Made by a program: the position numbers and the translations under genes. A DNA stretch of 64,000 bases from Anaerolineales bacterium (lineage in GTDB: Bacteria; Chloroflexota; Anaerolineae; Aggregatilineales; UBA2796). The stretch lies in contig JABTTZ010000002.1 in NCBI GenBank assembly GCA_015075625.1, positions 1,221,855-1,285,854 on the forward strand, written 5' to 3'. Shown piece by piece: positions 42,288-50,740 of the stretch; position 1 is the first letter of the stretch, and each line of letters starts with the position of its first letter. The notes beneath the pieces were generated by a model, which did not search any database, was not told the origin of the DNA, and saw only the letters and a program-made list of their open reading frames with translations.

Positions 42288-42851
42288 CTAGGGGCGCATC
42301 GTATACGCCACCCACAGCCGGATGATTTCCTCCGCGACAAGGGCGGGTGAGCGTACCCCCGTCTCAATGTGATAGGGAACGGCGGTGTATGCCTCGGCGC
42401 GGGCGGCAAGCAGTTCGGCAATCTTCGCTTGGGGATTCGCCGTCCGCAGCAGCGGGCGGTGATTCTGACCGGCAAGCCGCGCAAAAATAACCTCTACAGG
42501 GGCGTCCAGACAGACCAAAAAGCCGCTGGCAATGAGCGCCGCACGATTTTCCGCCGGAACGACCATCCCGCCCCCAGTGGCAATCACCGAACGCCGCCAA
42601 CTGCCGATCTCCTTACACAGATCGCGCTCTAGCGCCCGAAACGCCGCCTCCCCCCGCGTTTTGAAAAGGTGAGGAATCGTGCAGCGTTCGCGGTTTTCAA
42701 TGACACTATCCGTATCGGCAAAGGCAAGGTTCAGGCGCAGGGCGATCAGCCGTCCCACTGTTGATTTTCCCGTACCCATGAAGCCGCACAGGATGATATG
42801 CCCCGGCGCTTTGGGCGGGGAGGGTGGCTCACCCGTCGGCGTCGCGTTCAT
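42288..42851 (-). CDS. aroK: Shikimate kinase
   Basis: Phosphorylates shikimate with ATP in the chorismate pathway. ATG 42851 gives 187 residues: Walker A GFMGTGKST (about 25-33), the shikimate-binding DTDSVIE region (about 46-52), ATGGGMV (about 90-96) and the lid NHRPLL near 130. The frame upstream of this ATG lies within aroC and is not used. The start overlaps the aroC stop by 23 bases, so the genes are coupled. Order Nudix-aroC-aroK on the minus strand. Confidence 0.93.
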   Translation of the reverse strand: MNATPTGEPPSPPKAPGHIILCGFMGTGKSTVGRLIALRLNLAFADTDSVIENRERCTIPHLFKTRGEAAFRALERDLCKEIGSWRRSVIATGGGMVVPAENRAALIASGFLVCLDAPVEVIFARLAGQNHRPLLRTANPQAKIAELLAARAEAYTAVPYHIETGVRSPALVAEEIIRLWVAYTMRP

Positions 42852-44031
42852 ACTCGTACCCAAAGCGCCATGCCCTGTTATCCATCGGCAGTTCGTCGGG
42901 GCGACCTCGGCGCAGCGTCTCAAAACGAGGGCGCATCTCCCCCAACGAATCGCCGCCCAGTTTCTCGATCAGCGCCGCGCAGAGGACATAAGCCACCATC
43001 GCCTCGATGATTACGACCCCGCGTGGGACGGCACAGAAATCGCTGCGCTCGTATTCAATCGCCCGCGCCCCGCCCGTTGCCAAATCTACCGATTGAAGGG
43101 GGTTGATCGTCGTCGCTATCGGCTTGAGGGCGGCGCGGATCACAATCGGCTCGCCCGTTGTGATTCCCCCTTCCAACCCGCCCGCACGGTTTGTCTCCCG
43201 CCGCAGCCGCTCACCATCGCTGATGATCGGATCGTGAACCGCCGTCCCCCGCCACGCTGCCTGCCGGAAGGCATGACCGATCTCAACGCCTTTCACACTG
43301 TGGACGCTCCCCACCGCGCCGATCAACTGCCCATCCAGTTTGCGGTCAAACTGAACGTGCGACCCCAACCCGGGGGGGACGTTCAAAGCGGCAACCTCGA
43401 TGATCCCGCCGAGGGTGTCCTTCGCTTGAATCGCCGCGCGGATTGCCTCGTGGATGCGCGTCGCTGTCTCTCCCTCTGGGCAGCGGACATCGCTTGCTTC
43501 CGCCGCCTCAAAGCGCTTCAAATAGACCGCCGGATCAGGGCTAATGGGCAGATCGGCGCTGACCTCACCGATTGCCGTCACATAGCCCTGCACGGTGATC
43601 CCAAACTGGCGCATAAGCGCCTTGCAAACTGCCCCAACGGCAACGCGCATCGTCGTTTCGCGGGCGCTGGCACGTTCAAGGGCAAGGCGCAGATCGCGGT
43701 AGCCATACTTGATCGCTCCCGTCAGATCGGCGTGACCCGGGCGGGGGACAGTCATCGGCGGAATATCTTTTTGCGCCCAATTTTTGTAATCGCGGTTGAT
43801 CACTGTCAGGGCAATCGGGGCGCCGGTGGTTTGTCCAGCGACGACCCCCGCCGAAAGGCGCACAGCGTCACGCTCAATGGACATCCGCCCGCCGCGCCCG
43901 TACCCCTCTTGGCGGCGGGCAAGATCAGCGTCAATGGCGGCGGCGGTCAGCGGGACACCCGCCGGAAAACCATCCAAAATAGCCGTCAGGGTCGGTCCGT
44001 GCGATTCGCCCGCCGTTAAAAAGCGTAGCAT
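42829..44031 (-). CDS. aroC: Chorismate synthase
   Basis: Converts 5-enolpyruvylshikimate-3-phosphate to chorismate using reduced FMN. 400 residues. Visible family stretches are FLTAGESHGPTLTAILDGFP at the N-terminus, RRQEGYGRGGRM, the GGITTGEPIVIRAA-type stretch and RSDFCAVPRG toward the end. ATG 44031 lies three bases after the Nudix stop. It overlaps aroK at its 3' end. Confidence 0.96.
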   Translation of the reverse strand: MLRFLTAGESHGPTLTAILDGFPAGVPLTAAAIDADLARRQEGYGRGGRMSIERDAVRLSAGVVAGQTTGAPIALTVINRDYKNWAQKDIPPMTVPRPGHADLTGAIKYGYRDLRLALERASARETTMRVAVGAVCKALMRQFGITVQGYVTAIGEVSADLPISPDPAVYLKRFEAAEASDVRCPEGETATRIHEAIRAAIQAKDTLGGIIEVAALNVPPGLGSHVQFDRKLDGQLIGAVGSVHSVKGVEIGHAFRQAAWRGTAVHDPIISDGERLRRETNRAGGLEGGITTGEPIVIRAALKPIATTINPLQSVDLATGGARAIEYERSDFCAVPRGVVIIEAMVAYVLCAALIEKLGGDSLGEMRPRFETLRRGRPDELPMDNRAWRFGYEYERDADG

Positions 44032-44034
44032 CGT

Positions 44035-44595
44035 TTAGCGCGTCCCTTCCCGAAGGCGATCCCACGCCATGAGCAACCCGCTGATCGTCTTGCCATCGCA
44101 AATCACCCCCTCGCGGATCATCCGCAGCACATCCTCCCACGAAAAGGGCTGAGCGCTAATGAATTCATCGGCATCGGCAGCCAAGCGCGAAGGGAGCAAA
44201 TCAGTGGCGAGGTAGAGGTGAATGTACTCGCTGGTGTAGCCTGGGGCGACGAAAATCCCCCCAAGTTTTTCCAGGCGTCCGGGTTTATAACCAATTTCCT
44301 CTTGGAGTTCGCGGTAGGCGCAGTCGTCAGGGTTTTCGTCCGGTTCAAGCGTTCCCGCCGGAATTTCCCACAGACTTTGTTGGGCTGCATAGCGGAACTG
44401 GCGGATCAACATGACGCCGCCGCCTTCGCTAGGAGGGAGCAGAGGGACAATCGCCACCGCCCCCGGGTGACGAATCACCTCACGGCGGGCGGTTTTGCCG
44501 TTGGGAAGTTCCACACTATCGACGCGCAGTTTGATAATGCGCCCGTCGTAAATGGCTTCTGAAGAAAGGGTGCGTTCGGTCTGTGTGTCAGTCAT
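44035..44595 (-). CDS. Nudix hydrolase, ADP-ribose pyrophosphatase type
   Basis: A 186-residue protein with the Nudix box (about 85-107): GTLEPDENPDDCAYRELQEE then IGY, fitting Gx5Ex7REUxEExGU with the metal-binding Glu. The N-terminal beta domain and the PAGTLEP feature fit ADP-ribose pyrophosphatases. It would hydrolyse ADP-ribose or similar nucleoside diphosphates. The ATG at 44595 has no clear Shine-Dalgarno, so its translation start may be unusual. It leads the Nudix-aroC-aroK transcript. Confidence 0.9.
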   Translation of the reverse strand: MTDTQTERTLSSEAIYDGRIIKLRVDSVELPNGKTARREVIRHPGAVAIVPLLPPSEGGGVMLIRQFRYAAQQSLWEIPAGTLEPDENPDDCAYRELQEEIGYKPGRLEKLGGIFVAPGYTSEYIHLYLATDLLPSRLAADADEFISAQPFSWEDVLRMIREGVICDGKTISGLLMAWDRLREGTR

Positions 44596-44642
44596 ACGTT
44601 GTTGTCTACTTTTGAGGATTTTTGCTGCTTTAGGGTTTACAC

Positions 44643-44674
44643 GCCGTCTGAGTGAGCTTGCCCGCTCAGACGGC
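44643..44674 (-). terminator. Hairpin after the LysM lipoprotein gene
   Basis: A 10-bp stem GCCGTCTGAG/CTCAGACGGC with a 12-base loop, between the LysM stop (44724) and the Nudix start (44595). No long U-run follows on the minus strand. Confidence 0.6.
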
Positions 44675-44723
44675 TTTCCCCTTTATCTCAGCGAAAAAGG
44701 GGGGAGAGGAATGTTGGGGACGC

Positions 44724-46058
44724 TTACGGGATAGTGATCAACTGCCCGATGTAGATCAGGTTGATGTTCTGTATCCCGTTCAGTTGGGCAATCGCCATGA
44801 CGCGCACCCCAAACATCCGCGAAATCCGCCAGAGCGTATCGCCCTCTTGGACAACATAGACGCGCCCTGACCCCGTACCCGGGGGGACAACCGTCACGGG
44901 CGGGACGCCCACTTCGGGCAAACCGCAGCTTGGGATATACAGCACCCGTCCAGGGCGGATCAGGCTTGGGTTGACGATCCCATTAGCGCTGATGATCCGG
45001 CTGAGCGACGATCCATACGGTTGGAAGCGCAGAGCGATGCTGTAGAGGGTATCCCCACCAATGACCGTATAGCGGCAGCCAGCATCAATCGGACCGCCCG
45101 CCCGCGAGCCGGGAATGCCCGGTGTGCCGGGGGGATAGGTGGGCGTGCCGGGTCCAACAAAAATTGCCGGCGGGAAAGTCGGCGTGGGGAAGGTATCAAT
45201 GGGTGGCGGGATGATCGGCGTTTGGAAGCCGAGGATCGCCTGCGCGGTGGAGGTCAGGTTAAACGCCGCATCTGCCGTCACCGTCGCAATGATCTGGGTC
45301 GCTTGGGCGTCCAGCGTCTCTTGAAGGGGATCCTGCGGCGGGAACACCGAGGTTTCCTGAAAGGCAACCGCCGTTGGGAAGGAGAGCGTCGAGGTGGGCG
45401 GAGCGCCGTTCAAGCCGCCACCGCCGCTCAGGGCGTTGATCGTCGCCTGCGCGTCGGGATCAAGGGTAGGGATGCTCAGCGCCTCAAGGGTGCTGGTCGG
45501 CGTCTCCGTCGGGGTAAGCGTCGGGGCATACGTCCCTAAGGCGAATGCCGTTGCTGTCAGATCGCCAAAGACCCGCGTCGATTCGGCAAAGAGCGTCGCC
45601 TGCTGTTCTTCAATGGTCAGCGTGTTTGTGGCGATGGGTGTGAAGGTTGCCGTTGGCGCTTCGGTGGGCGTTTCCGTCGGGGTGGGCGTCCCTGGGAAAG
45701 TGAAATCAATCGTCGGCGGGATGGCGACATCCGGCGTGAAGGTGGCAGAAGGAAACAGAATCGCCTGCATGGTCGCCGTCTCTGCCGCTTGGGTGTTCAT
45801 CGCGTCGGCGGTGAGGTTGAACATGTTCATGGCAATGGCGGTTTCCATGTTCGCCGTTGCCATTGCTTCCGCCACAGGATCAACGGTAGGCGTGTCCAAT
45901 GCGGCTACCGTCATAGGGGGAGCGCCGTCGGGCGTCACCGCCGTCGGGGGAATTGCCGCGCCAACGGGCTGAAAACAGCCTGAGAGCGTCAGCGCCAAAA
46001 GGACGAACGCCGTCCCGCTGGATGTAAGTTGGGCGAGTCGCCGTACTGGTCGCCGCAT
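44724..46058 (-). CDS. Lipoprotein with two C-terminal LysM domains
   Basis: The 444-residue protein starts at ATG 46058 after GGAGG and has a lipobox (LTLSGC, Cys at about 27). A 290-residue low-complexity linker of Thr, Pro and Ala follows, with TPTPTETPTEAPTATFTP-like text. Two LysM domains end the protein: CRYTVIGGDTLYSIALRF (about 330-375) and VYVVQEGDTLWRISRMFG (about 400-444). LysM binds peptidoglycan or chitin-type sugars, so this lipoprotein would link membrane and wall. The frame extends upstream to 46154, which is not used. Confidence 0.88.
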   Translation of the reverse strand: MRRPVRRLAQLTSSGTAFVLLALTLSGCFQPVGAAIPPTAVTPDGAPPMTVAALDTPTVDPVAEAMATANMETAIAMNMFNLTADAMNTQAAETATMQAILFPSATFTPDVAIPPTIDFTFPGTPTPTETPTEAPTATFTPIATNTLTIEEQQATLFAESTRVFGDLTATAFALGTYAPTLTPTETPTSTLEALSIPTLDPDAQATINALSGGGGLNGAPPTSTLSFPTAVAFQETSVFPPQDPLQETLDAQATQIIATVTADAAFNLTSTAQAILGFQTPIIPPPIDTFPTPTFPPAIFVGPGTPTYPPGTPGIPGSRAGGPIDAGCRYTVIGGDTLYSIALRFQPYGSSLSRIISANGIVNPSLIRPGRVLYIPSCGLPEVGVPPVTVVPPGTGSGRVYVVQEGDTLWRISRMFGVRVMAIAQLNGIQNINLIYIGQLITIP

Positions 46059-46202
46059 AGGGTGATCCTCCGTAACCGGGGTGATCGACAATCCGAACGC
46101 AAGTGAAGGAAGTGTATCACCACACGACAGAGTGGGCAAACAAGGAATTTTCATAGAATAGAATGGGGCGGGGTAGTGTGGTTGCCGCCCTACCGCCCAT
46201 CC

Positions 46203-46252
46203 GCCCGCTGCTAAAGCAGCGGGCGCTGCGATAAGCCGCCCCTGCGGGGCTT
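46203..46252. repeat. Two-hairpin intergenic repeat, forward copy
   Basis: CCCGCTGCTAAAGCAGCGGG is a perfect stem-loop; the linker GCTGCGATAAGCCG and CCCCTGCGGGG follow. The gap 46059-46550 holds this repeat, the TG/G tract at 46361-46381 and a stem CTCTCCCACGATGTGGGAGAG at about 46407-46427; no gene is credible there. Confidence 0.75.
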
Positions 46253-46360
46253 AAAATCAAACGCGGGCAGCGCCGTTTCCTCCTTACATCCCAATGCGAG
46301 GGATGAGGGTTGCCCTCAACGGTGGTGAGGGGGGTAGACCGCTCCAATGCCCCACTCTGG

Positions 46361-46381
46361 TGTGTGTGTGGGGGGGGGGGG
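46361..46381. repeat. (TG)5 followed by a run of 12 G
   Basis: TGTGTGTGTG at 46361-46370 runs into twelve consecutive G (46370-46381). This is the longest homopolymer in the window and lies outside genes, upstream of no obvious start. It could vary in length by slippage. Confidence 0.8.
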
Positions 46382-46550
46382 ACGCCCCCGCACAATAATC
46401 CACCCGCTCTCCCACGATGTGGGAGAGCGAGTACACACCGAAAGCGGATGGCATAGGGGATGAGCGGGCTGTTGTCCTCATCGATGAGGGAGTGTCCCCG
46501 CCTCACTGCGGGCTTGCCCTAAACACGCCCCATACGTTACAGATAGACGC

Positions 46551-47147
46551 TTAGACCATTTTTCGTTTCTCGGCGGGGACCATCTTCGTCACATTATTCA
46601 ACTGCCAGTAAATCCCCCCGACGGTGAGGGCAATCCATAAAATTAAGGTGAGGAATGCCCCCCGCCCCAACAGGTTGTAGCGGTAGAAAAACATCCCATT
46701 AAGACCGAGGATCAGGAACAACCCATCAATGATCATTGCCGCGCCCGTCATGGCAGAGGCAGCGATTACCAATTCGTTGTAGAGCGAGGCGACAACCATT
46801 GCTCCGCCAACACCGCCAGCAATGGCGAAGATCAGCAGCACAAATTGGGATACGCCAAGCGCCGTCCCCACACTGAGCGCGATACCCATCCCCACGCTGA
46901 CGCCTACCAATATCCGGCGGTATGGCTCAAGGTACTGCGCAGCGGCAGCAAAGCCAACGGCGACGGCGATGATCACGATGGCAGCCAAAATGTCGGAGGA
47001 GATTCCTAAGGCTTGGCTGAGCCAAAACCCAATTCCCGCGCCGAGGAATCCGTAAAAGAGCGGCAAAAAGGCATAATAGAGGTAGATTCCGAAACCGAGA
47101 ACGCCTGCCCCTAGTGCAACGAGTAAGACGCCAACTAAAAATGTCAT
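46551..47147 (-). CDS. Multi-span membrane protein (DUF4203/TMEM198-like)
   Basis: A 198-residue hydrophobic protein with about seven membrane spans, high in Gly and Ala. The text GFLGAGIGFWLSQALGI followed by VGFAAAAQYLEPYRRILVGVSVGMGIAL is typical of the DUF4203 pattern, though the assignment is tentative. The start ATG 47147 has AAGGAAAC upstream; the frame extends to 47189. Transport or scaffold role unknown. It is monocistronic, with repeats on both sides. Confidence 0.7.
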   Translation of the reverse strand: MTFLVGVLLVALGAGVLGFGIYLYYAFLPLFYGFLGAGIGFWLSQALGISSDILAAIVIIAVAVGFAAAAQYLEPYRRILVGVSVGMGIALSVGTALGVSQFVLLIFAIAGGVGGAMVVASLYNELVIAASAMTGAAMIIDGLFLILGLNGMFFYRYNLLGRGAFLTLILWIALTVGGIYWQLNNVTKMVPAEKRKMV

Positions 47148-47267
47148 GATCGTTTCCTTGCTCCATCTATACATCTGCACACGTTTCATTGTATGCCTGT
47201 TTTTAGATTGTGCTTAGGTAGATGTGGAGAGGCGCGAGGCTAAAAGTAAAAGGCGTGTCCACAACTA

Positions 47268-47440
47268 GGTTGTGTTGACCGTGTAATCCCAGTGATCCCG
47301 CCGCGAAAGCAGCGGGCTGAAAGCAGCCGCCCCTTCAGGGCTTGGAAACCCTAACCCCCACCCCGTACACACGGAGATTCCCTCTCTCTGCTTACAAAAA
47401 GGAGGGCAATCTCCTCGAAAAATGCTATAGGTGGTTAGGA
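47268..47440. repeat. Family A repeat, left end with hairpin module
   Basis: CTAGGTTGTGTTGACCGTGTAATCCC (47265 onward, given here as separate blocks CTAGGTTGTGTTGAC and GTGTAATCCC) matches the left end of the 58238-58468 element. The module CCGCCGCGAAAGCAGCGGGC, GAAAGCAGCCG, CCCCTTCAGGGC follows at 47297-47345, then CCCACCCCGTACACACGG. The right terminus was not found. It fills the 316-base gap 47148-47463. Confidence 0.6.
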
Positions 47441-47463
47441 TGTGAGCCGGAAACGGGCTTTCC

Positions 47464-48153
47464 TCACTTCAAAGACATCAGATAGGCGAGCAGATCATCT
47501 ACCTGTTTGGCGCTTAGAAGTTGCTCAAAGGAAGCGGGCATCAATCCGGCGGTGAAGCCTTTCACGACGAACTTGTTCGGCTGAAGGATCGCCTCCCGCA
47601 GGTAGGTGGTGGCATCCATCCCTGGGACGCGCTCCGCAGCAGTTACCGCAATGCCTTTCAGGGTTGGTCCGACAAGTGTTTTCCCCGCCTTCACGTCGTG
47701 ACAGGCACTACACGTCCCCACTCCGGCAAAGACACTTTGCCCTTTCTTCGGATCGCCCGTCAGGGCTGCGCCTGAGGGACTCTCTGGTGAGGGACTCTCC
47801 GGCGGGGCGGCGGTGGCAGCCTCTACTGGCGTTGCGGCGGTGGCTGCCCCCACTGGCGTTGCGGTAGCGAGTTCGATGCTGACCATCGGCGGAAGGGGCG
47901 TCACGGTTGGGTGGGCGCGAGGTGCATTTTCGCCATAGGCAACGCCGGCATCAACGGGCAGCTTCCCCGGAAAGCCCGGTGTGGGTGTGCCATAGAGCAG
48001 CCAGGCTACAACATAGGGATCGGGCGGCGTCGCCGTTGCATCGGTCAGGTTGCCCACCGTGACGCCGCCCGGCGATCCACAACCCATCAGGACAAGGCTT
48101 AGGATAGCAAAGGCAGCCCAAAGGCGTGGACGAGAGGAGTGAACAGTATTCAT
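47464..48153 (-). CDS. Cytochrome c lipoprotein paired with the multicopper oxidase
   Basis: The 229-residue protein starts at ATG 48153, six bases after GAGG; ATG 48165, overlapping the oxidase stop as ATGA, is the alternative. It has a lipobox (LSLVLMGC), a Thr/Pro/Ala linker of about 100 residues and a class I cytochrome c domain (about 140-229) with CSACH as the haem site and a Met in TAGLMPASF as likely axial ligand. QVDDLLAYLMSL is the closing helix. Its gene follows that of the multicopper oxidase directly, so it may pass electrons to or from that enzyme outside the membrane. Confidence 0.9.
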   Translation of the reverse strand: MNTVHSSRPRLWAAFAILSLVLMGCGSPGGVTVGNLTDATATPPDPYVVAWLLYGTPTPGFPGKLPVDAGVAYGENAPRAHPTVTPLPPMVSIELATATPVGAATAATPVEAATAAPPESPSPESPSGAALTGDPKKGQSVFAGVGTCSACHDVKAGKTLVGPTLKGIAVTAAERVPGMDATTYLREAILQPNKFVVKGFTAGLMPASFEQLLSAKQVDDLLAYLMSLK

Positions 48154-48161
48154 GACGAGCC

Positions 48162-49172
48162 TCATTGAATGACCAACGCAGTGACCATCCCAAACATGCC
48201 GTGTGTCGATTCGGCGTGACTGAGAATATGGCAGTGGAATGCCCATGCGCCGGGTTCTTGGCAATCGACCAAAACATCGTACCGTTCGCCGGGGGCAACG
48301 TTCAGCGTATCGACAAGATAGGGGGCGGGGACGTTGGCGCCATCTTTAGCAATGACAAGTTGGTACATCCCATGTAAATGCATTGGGTGAATTTGCAGCC
48401 CCTCGTTCATGTAGCGGATGCGAATGCGATCTCCCTTTTTGGCAATAATCGGCTGCGTGGCTGGGAAACCCTTTCCATTGATAGCAAAGCCAATTCCGGC
48501 ATCGTTCAGCAGCATGAGGTAATCGCCATCAACACGGGGTTCGTTGGCGGTGTTGGGGGGATCGATGATGAACGCGCCCATCAAGCCTCGCGCCACTTGT
48601 TCCGCTGCGTTGTGGTGGCTGTGGTACATATGCGTTCCGGCATTCTTCGCCACAAATTCGTAGGTGAACTTTTGCCCCGGCTTGATGGGCGGTTGGGTGA
48701 CGAAGGGGACGCCATCCATGCTGTTGGGGGTATGCACCCCGTGAAAGTGGACGCCGTGCGATTGGCTCATCTTGTTTGTGACGTTGATGCGCACCTTCTC
48801 GCCTTCCTTAACGCGGATGGTCGGTCCGGGAATACGCCCGTTGTACATCATGGCGTCCATGATCGTCCCCGGCGAAACCTCCCACGGACCCTCAACGCAC
48901 TCAATCTCAAAGACCTTTGTATCGCCGTCCATCGTGAAGGGCATTGGTACCCCCCAAAAATCGGGGTCTTTGCCGGCGTTATCGAGGAAATATTTTACGC
49001 CTGCTTCGTGTTCGGCGTCCATCTGCTCAAAGCCGCCATCTTGCCATGGCTTGTAAAGCGTTTTCGGGTGGGCTTCGCTGGCTGTGACAACGGTTTTACC
49101 GCCCACAGCACCCGCCCCAAACAACGCGCCCACAGCACCCAACGCCTTCAGAAAACGTCTGCGATTTAGCAT
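48162..49172 (-). CDS. Two-domain multicopper oxidase, Tat-exported
   Basis: A 336-residue enzyme with a Tat signal (RRRFLKALGAVGALFGAGA). Copper ligands stand in the usual order: HGVHFHGVH and MYHSHHNAAEQ in the first cupredoxin domain, HPMHLHG and FHCHILSHAESTHGM in the second. The type 1 Cys is in HCH of domain 2 while domain 1 has none, so it is not arranged like nitrite reductase NirK, which places the type 1 Cys in domain 1. It is closer to small two-domain laccases. Electron donor may be the cytochrome c encoded next. ATG 49172. Confidence 0.9.
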   Translation of the reverse strand: MLNRRRFLKALGAVGALFGAGAVGGKTVVTASEAHPKTLYKPWQDGGFEQMDAEHEAGVKYFLDNAGKDPDFWGVPMPFTMDGDTKVFEIECVEGPWEVSPGTIMDAMMYNGRIPGPTIRVKEGEKVRINVTNKMSQSHGVHFHGVHTPNSMDGVPFVTQPPIKPGQKFTYEFVAKNAGTHMYHSHHNAAEQVARGLMGAFIIDPPNTANEPRVDGDYLMLLNDAGIGFAINGKGFPATQPIIAKKGDRIRIRYMNEGLQIHPMHLHGMYQLVIAKDGANVPAPYLVDTLNVAPGERYDVLVDCQEPGAWAFHCHILSHAESTHGMFGMVTALVIQ

Positions 49173-49540
49173 GATCTGCGTACCCCTTCATGGTCATCTG
49201 TCTTTCGGATAGGGTCACTGTAGCATCGGCAAGGAGACGGCGTTAGTGAGGGGTGTCACAAGGGGGTGTGACATTTAGCATGGTTTCTAGGGACGGTGGG
49301 CTAAAGACAGCCACAAGGTGTTATGCGCTTTCCCTACACAAGGCGACTTGGCTCATTTTCCCCTCTGCTTGTTTCATGCCATAATAAAGGCTAAGAGAAG
49401 TTGGCTTGGCAACTCGTTTGCTCATGGGTAATTTACCAATGGGTAACTGAAAGGACGATGAGGGGCAGCCCCTCTTACTTATCCCAAGCGATTAAAACGA
49501 AGTCAACGTGACGTTGAACGGGAATTACGGAGTCGAAACC
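49173..49540. other. Intergenic gap with candidate promoter
   Basis: The 368-base gap separates the multicopper oxidase (minus) from the zinc-ribbon gene (plus). TTGGCA (about 49401-49416 region) followed 17 bases on by TAATTT is a weak plus-strand promoter. It overlaps the short direct repeat ATGGGTAA (twice near 49426-49446), which could be an operator. No repeat module or RNA gene was recognised. Confidence 0.4.
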
Positions 49541-50656
49541 ATGTCATTCCCCGGCACAAACAGCAGTGGGTTTGTCCCCGGCGGGTGGGGCAGCCAACCA
49601 ACCGATGATGCCTCTCCCGCCAGCGGAGGATCGCCCGCTTTCCAAATGCTTTGGGATTGTAAATACTGCGGGACAAATAAACTGCTCGGTGTGGATCAGC
49701 GCTTTTGCCCAAACTGTGGCGCGGCGCAAGAACCTGCCATGCGTTACTTTCCTTCGGATGAAGATAAAAAAATCGTCTCTGACCCAAAGTATGTCTATGC
49801 TGGCGCAGACAGAATGTGTCCCGCCTGCCAGACCCCCAACAGCGCCGCCGCCAATTTCTGCAAGCAGTGTGGCAGTGATTTATCGGGGGCAAAAGAGGCT
49901 GAACGCAAATCGGAATCGGCGGACAATGTGGGGAAAGCTGACGACCTCGTAAAGTTGAACTTCAACGCGGAGATGCTGCGTGTTGGGGTGACGAAACCCG
50001 CCGCGAGTGGACAGAAGTATCTCCCCATCATTTTGATTGTCGTGGGATTACTAGTGGCAGGTCTGGCGGGGGTATTTTTCCTCAGCCGCAGCACCTACGA
50101 CGCGAAACTTCAGGTGTCCGATATGCGTTGGACACGGACGATTTCGCTGGTGAAGGTGACGGTGCAATCGGGCAGTGGGTGGCGCGATCAAGTGCCCGGG
50201 GGGGCGTATTCGATGAGCTGCTCGAATCGCCAACGACAGTTCACGCGCTCGGAATCCTATCGATGCGGGGTTACACGGGTGGATCGCGGCGATGGATCGT
50301 TTGTTGAACAACCGAAATACTGCACACGAAATGTCACCGATACGCGAACGGACAGCTACTGCTCGTATTTGGTCGATGTCCTTGTCCCCTCGCGAGATGT
50401 GACGACCACCGGTGGGGTGAACGACCCACCGGTGTGGGGGACGTTCACCCTTGCCACACGCGAACGGGAAAATGCTCGGACAGAAGAATACAAAGTGATC
50501 TTCAAAGGATTGGAGGCAAAGAAGGATCAACTCATTGATTTCCTTGCCAAAGATTACGCGCAATTCAAGACATTTGCGCTGAACAGCGTGTACACCTTGA
50601 AATTCAACCGGTTGGAGCAACCGCAGTGGGATACCTTAAAGCTGACCCCTCAGTAG
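49541..50656 (+). CDS. Double zinc-ribbon membrane protein, unknown function
   Basis: The 371-residue protein has two zinc ribbons: CKYCGTNKLLGVDQRFCPNC (about 41-60) and CPACQTPNSAAANFCKQC (about 93-110). A membrane span lies at about 163-185, and a ~190-residue outer domain with several Cys (SYRCGVTR, KYCTRNVT, DSYCSYL) that may form disulfides ends the protein. ATG 49541 is chosen because GGAG lies eight bases upstream; the frame begins at GTG 49508. The ribbon-plus-membrane-plus-outer layout is common in actinobacterial and Chloroflexi genomes, but the outer domain is not recognised. Confidence 0.75.
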   Translation: MSFPGTNSSGFVPGGWGSQPTDDASPASGGSPAFQMLWDCKYCGTNKLLGVDQRFCPNCGAAQEPAMRYFPSDEDKKIVSDPKYVYAGADRMCPACQTPNSAAANFCKQCGSDLSGAKEAERKSESADNVGKADDLVKLNFNAEMLRVGVTKPAASGQKYLPIILIVVGLLVAGLAGVFFLSRSTYDAKLQVSDMRWTRTISLVKVTVQSGSGWRDQVPGGAYSMSCSNRQRQFTRSESYRCGVTRVDRGDGSFVEQPKYCTRNVTDTRTDSYCSYLVDVLVPSRDVTTTGGVNDPPVWGTFTLATRERENARTEEYKVIFKGLEAKKDQLIDFLAKDYAQFKTFALNSVYTLKFNRLEQPQWDTLKLTPQ

Positions 50657-50740
50657 CCCTAAGGAGTCACGGATAGGCGGTTCGTTTCGTTGTCGATGGG
50701 CGCTTTGAAGCGGCGCTAATGTGAAGGGAGCAGTCTCTTT

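Noticed and set aside
42679..44019. 446-codon plus-strand frame
   Set aside because: Antisense to aroC and aroK; no recognisable domain.
46117..46506. 129-codon minus-strand gene
   Set aside because: It overlaps a hairpin repeat and the G12 tract, and has low-complexity translation with no start signal.
48378..49169. 263-codon plus-strand frame
   Set aside because: Antisense to the multicopper oxidase with intact copper motifs.
48162..49172. Copper nitrite reductase NirK
   Set aside because: The type 1 Cys is in the second domain and absent from the first, unlike NirK.
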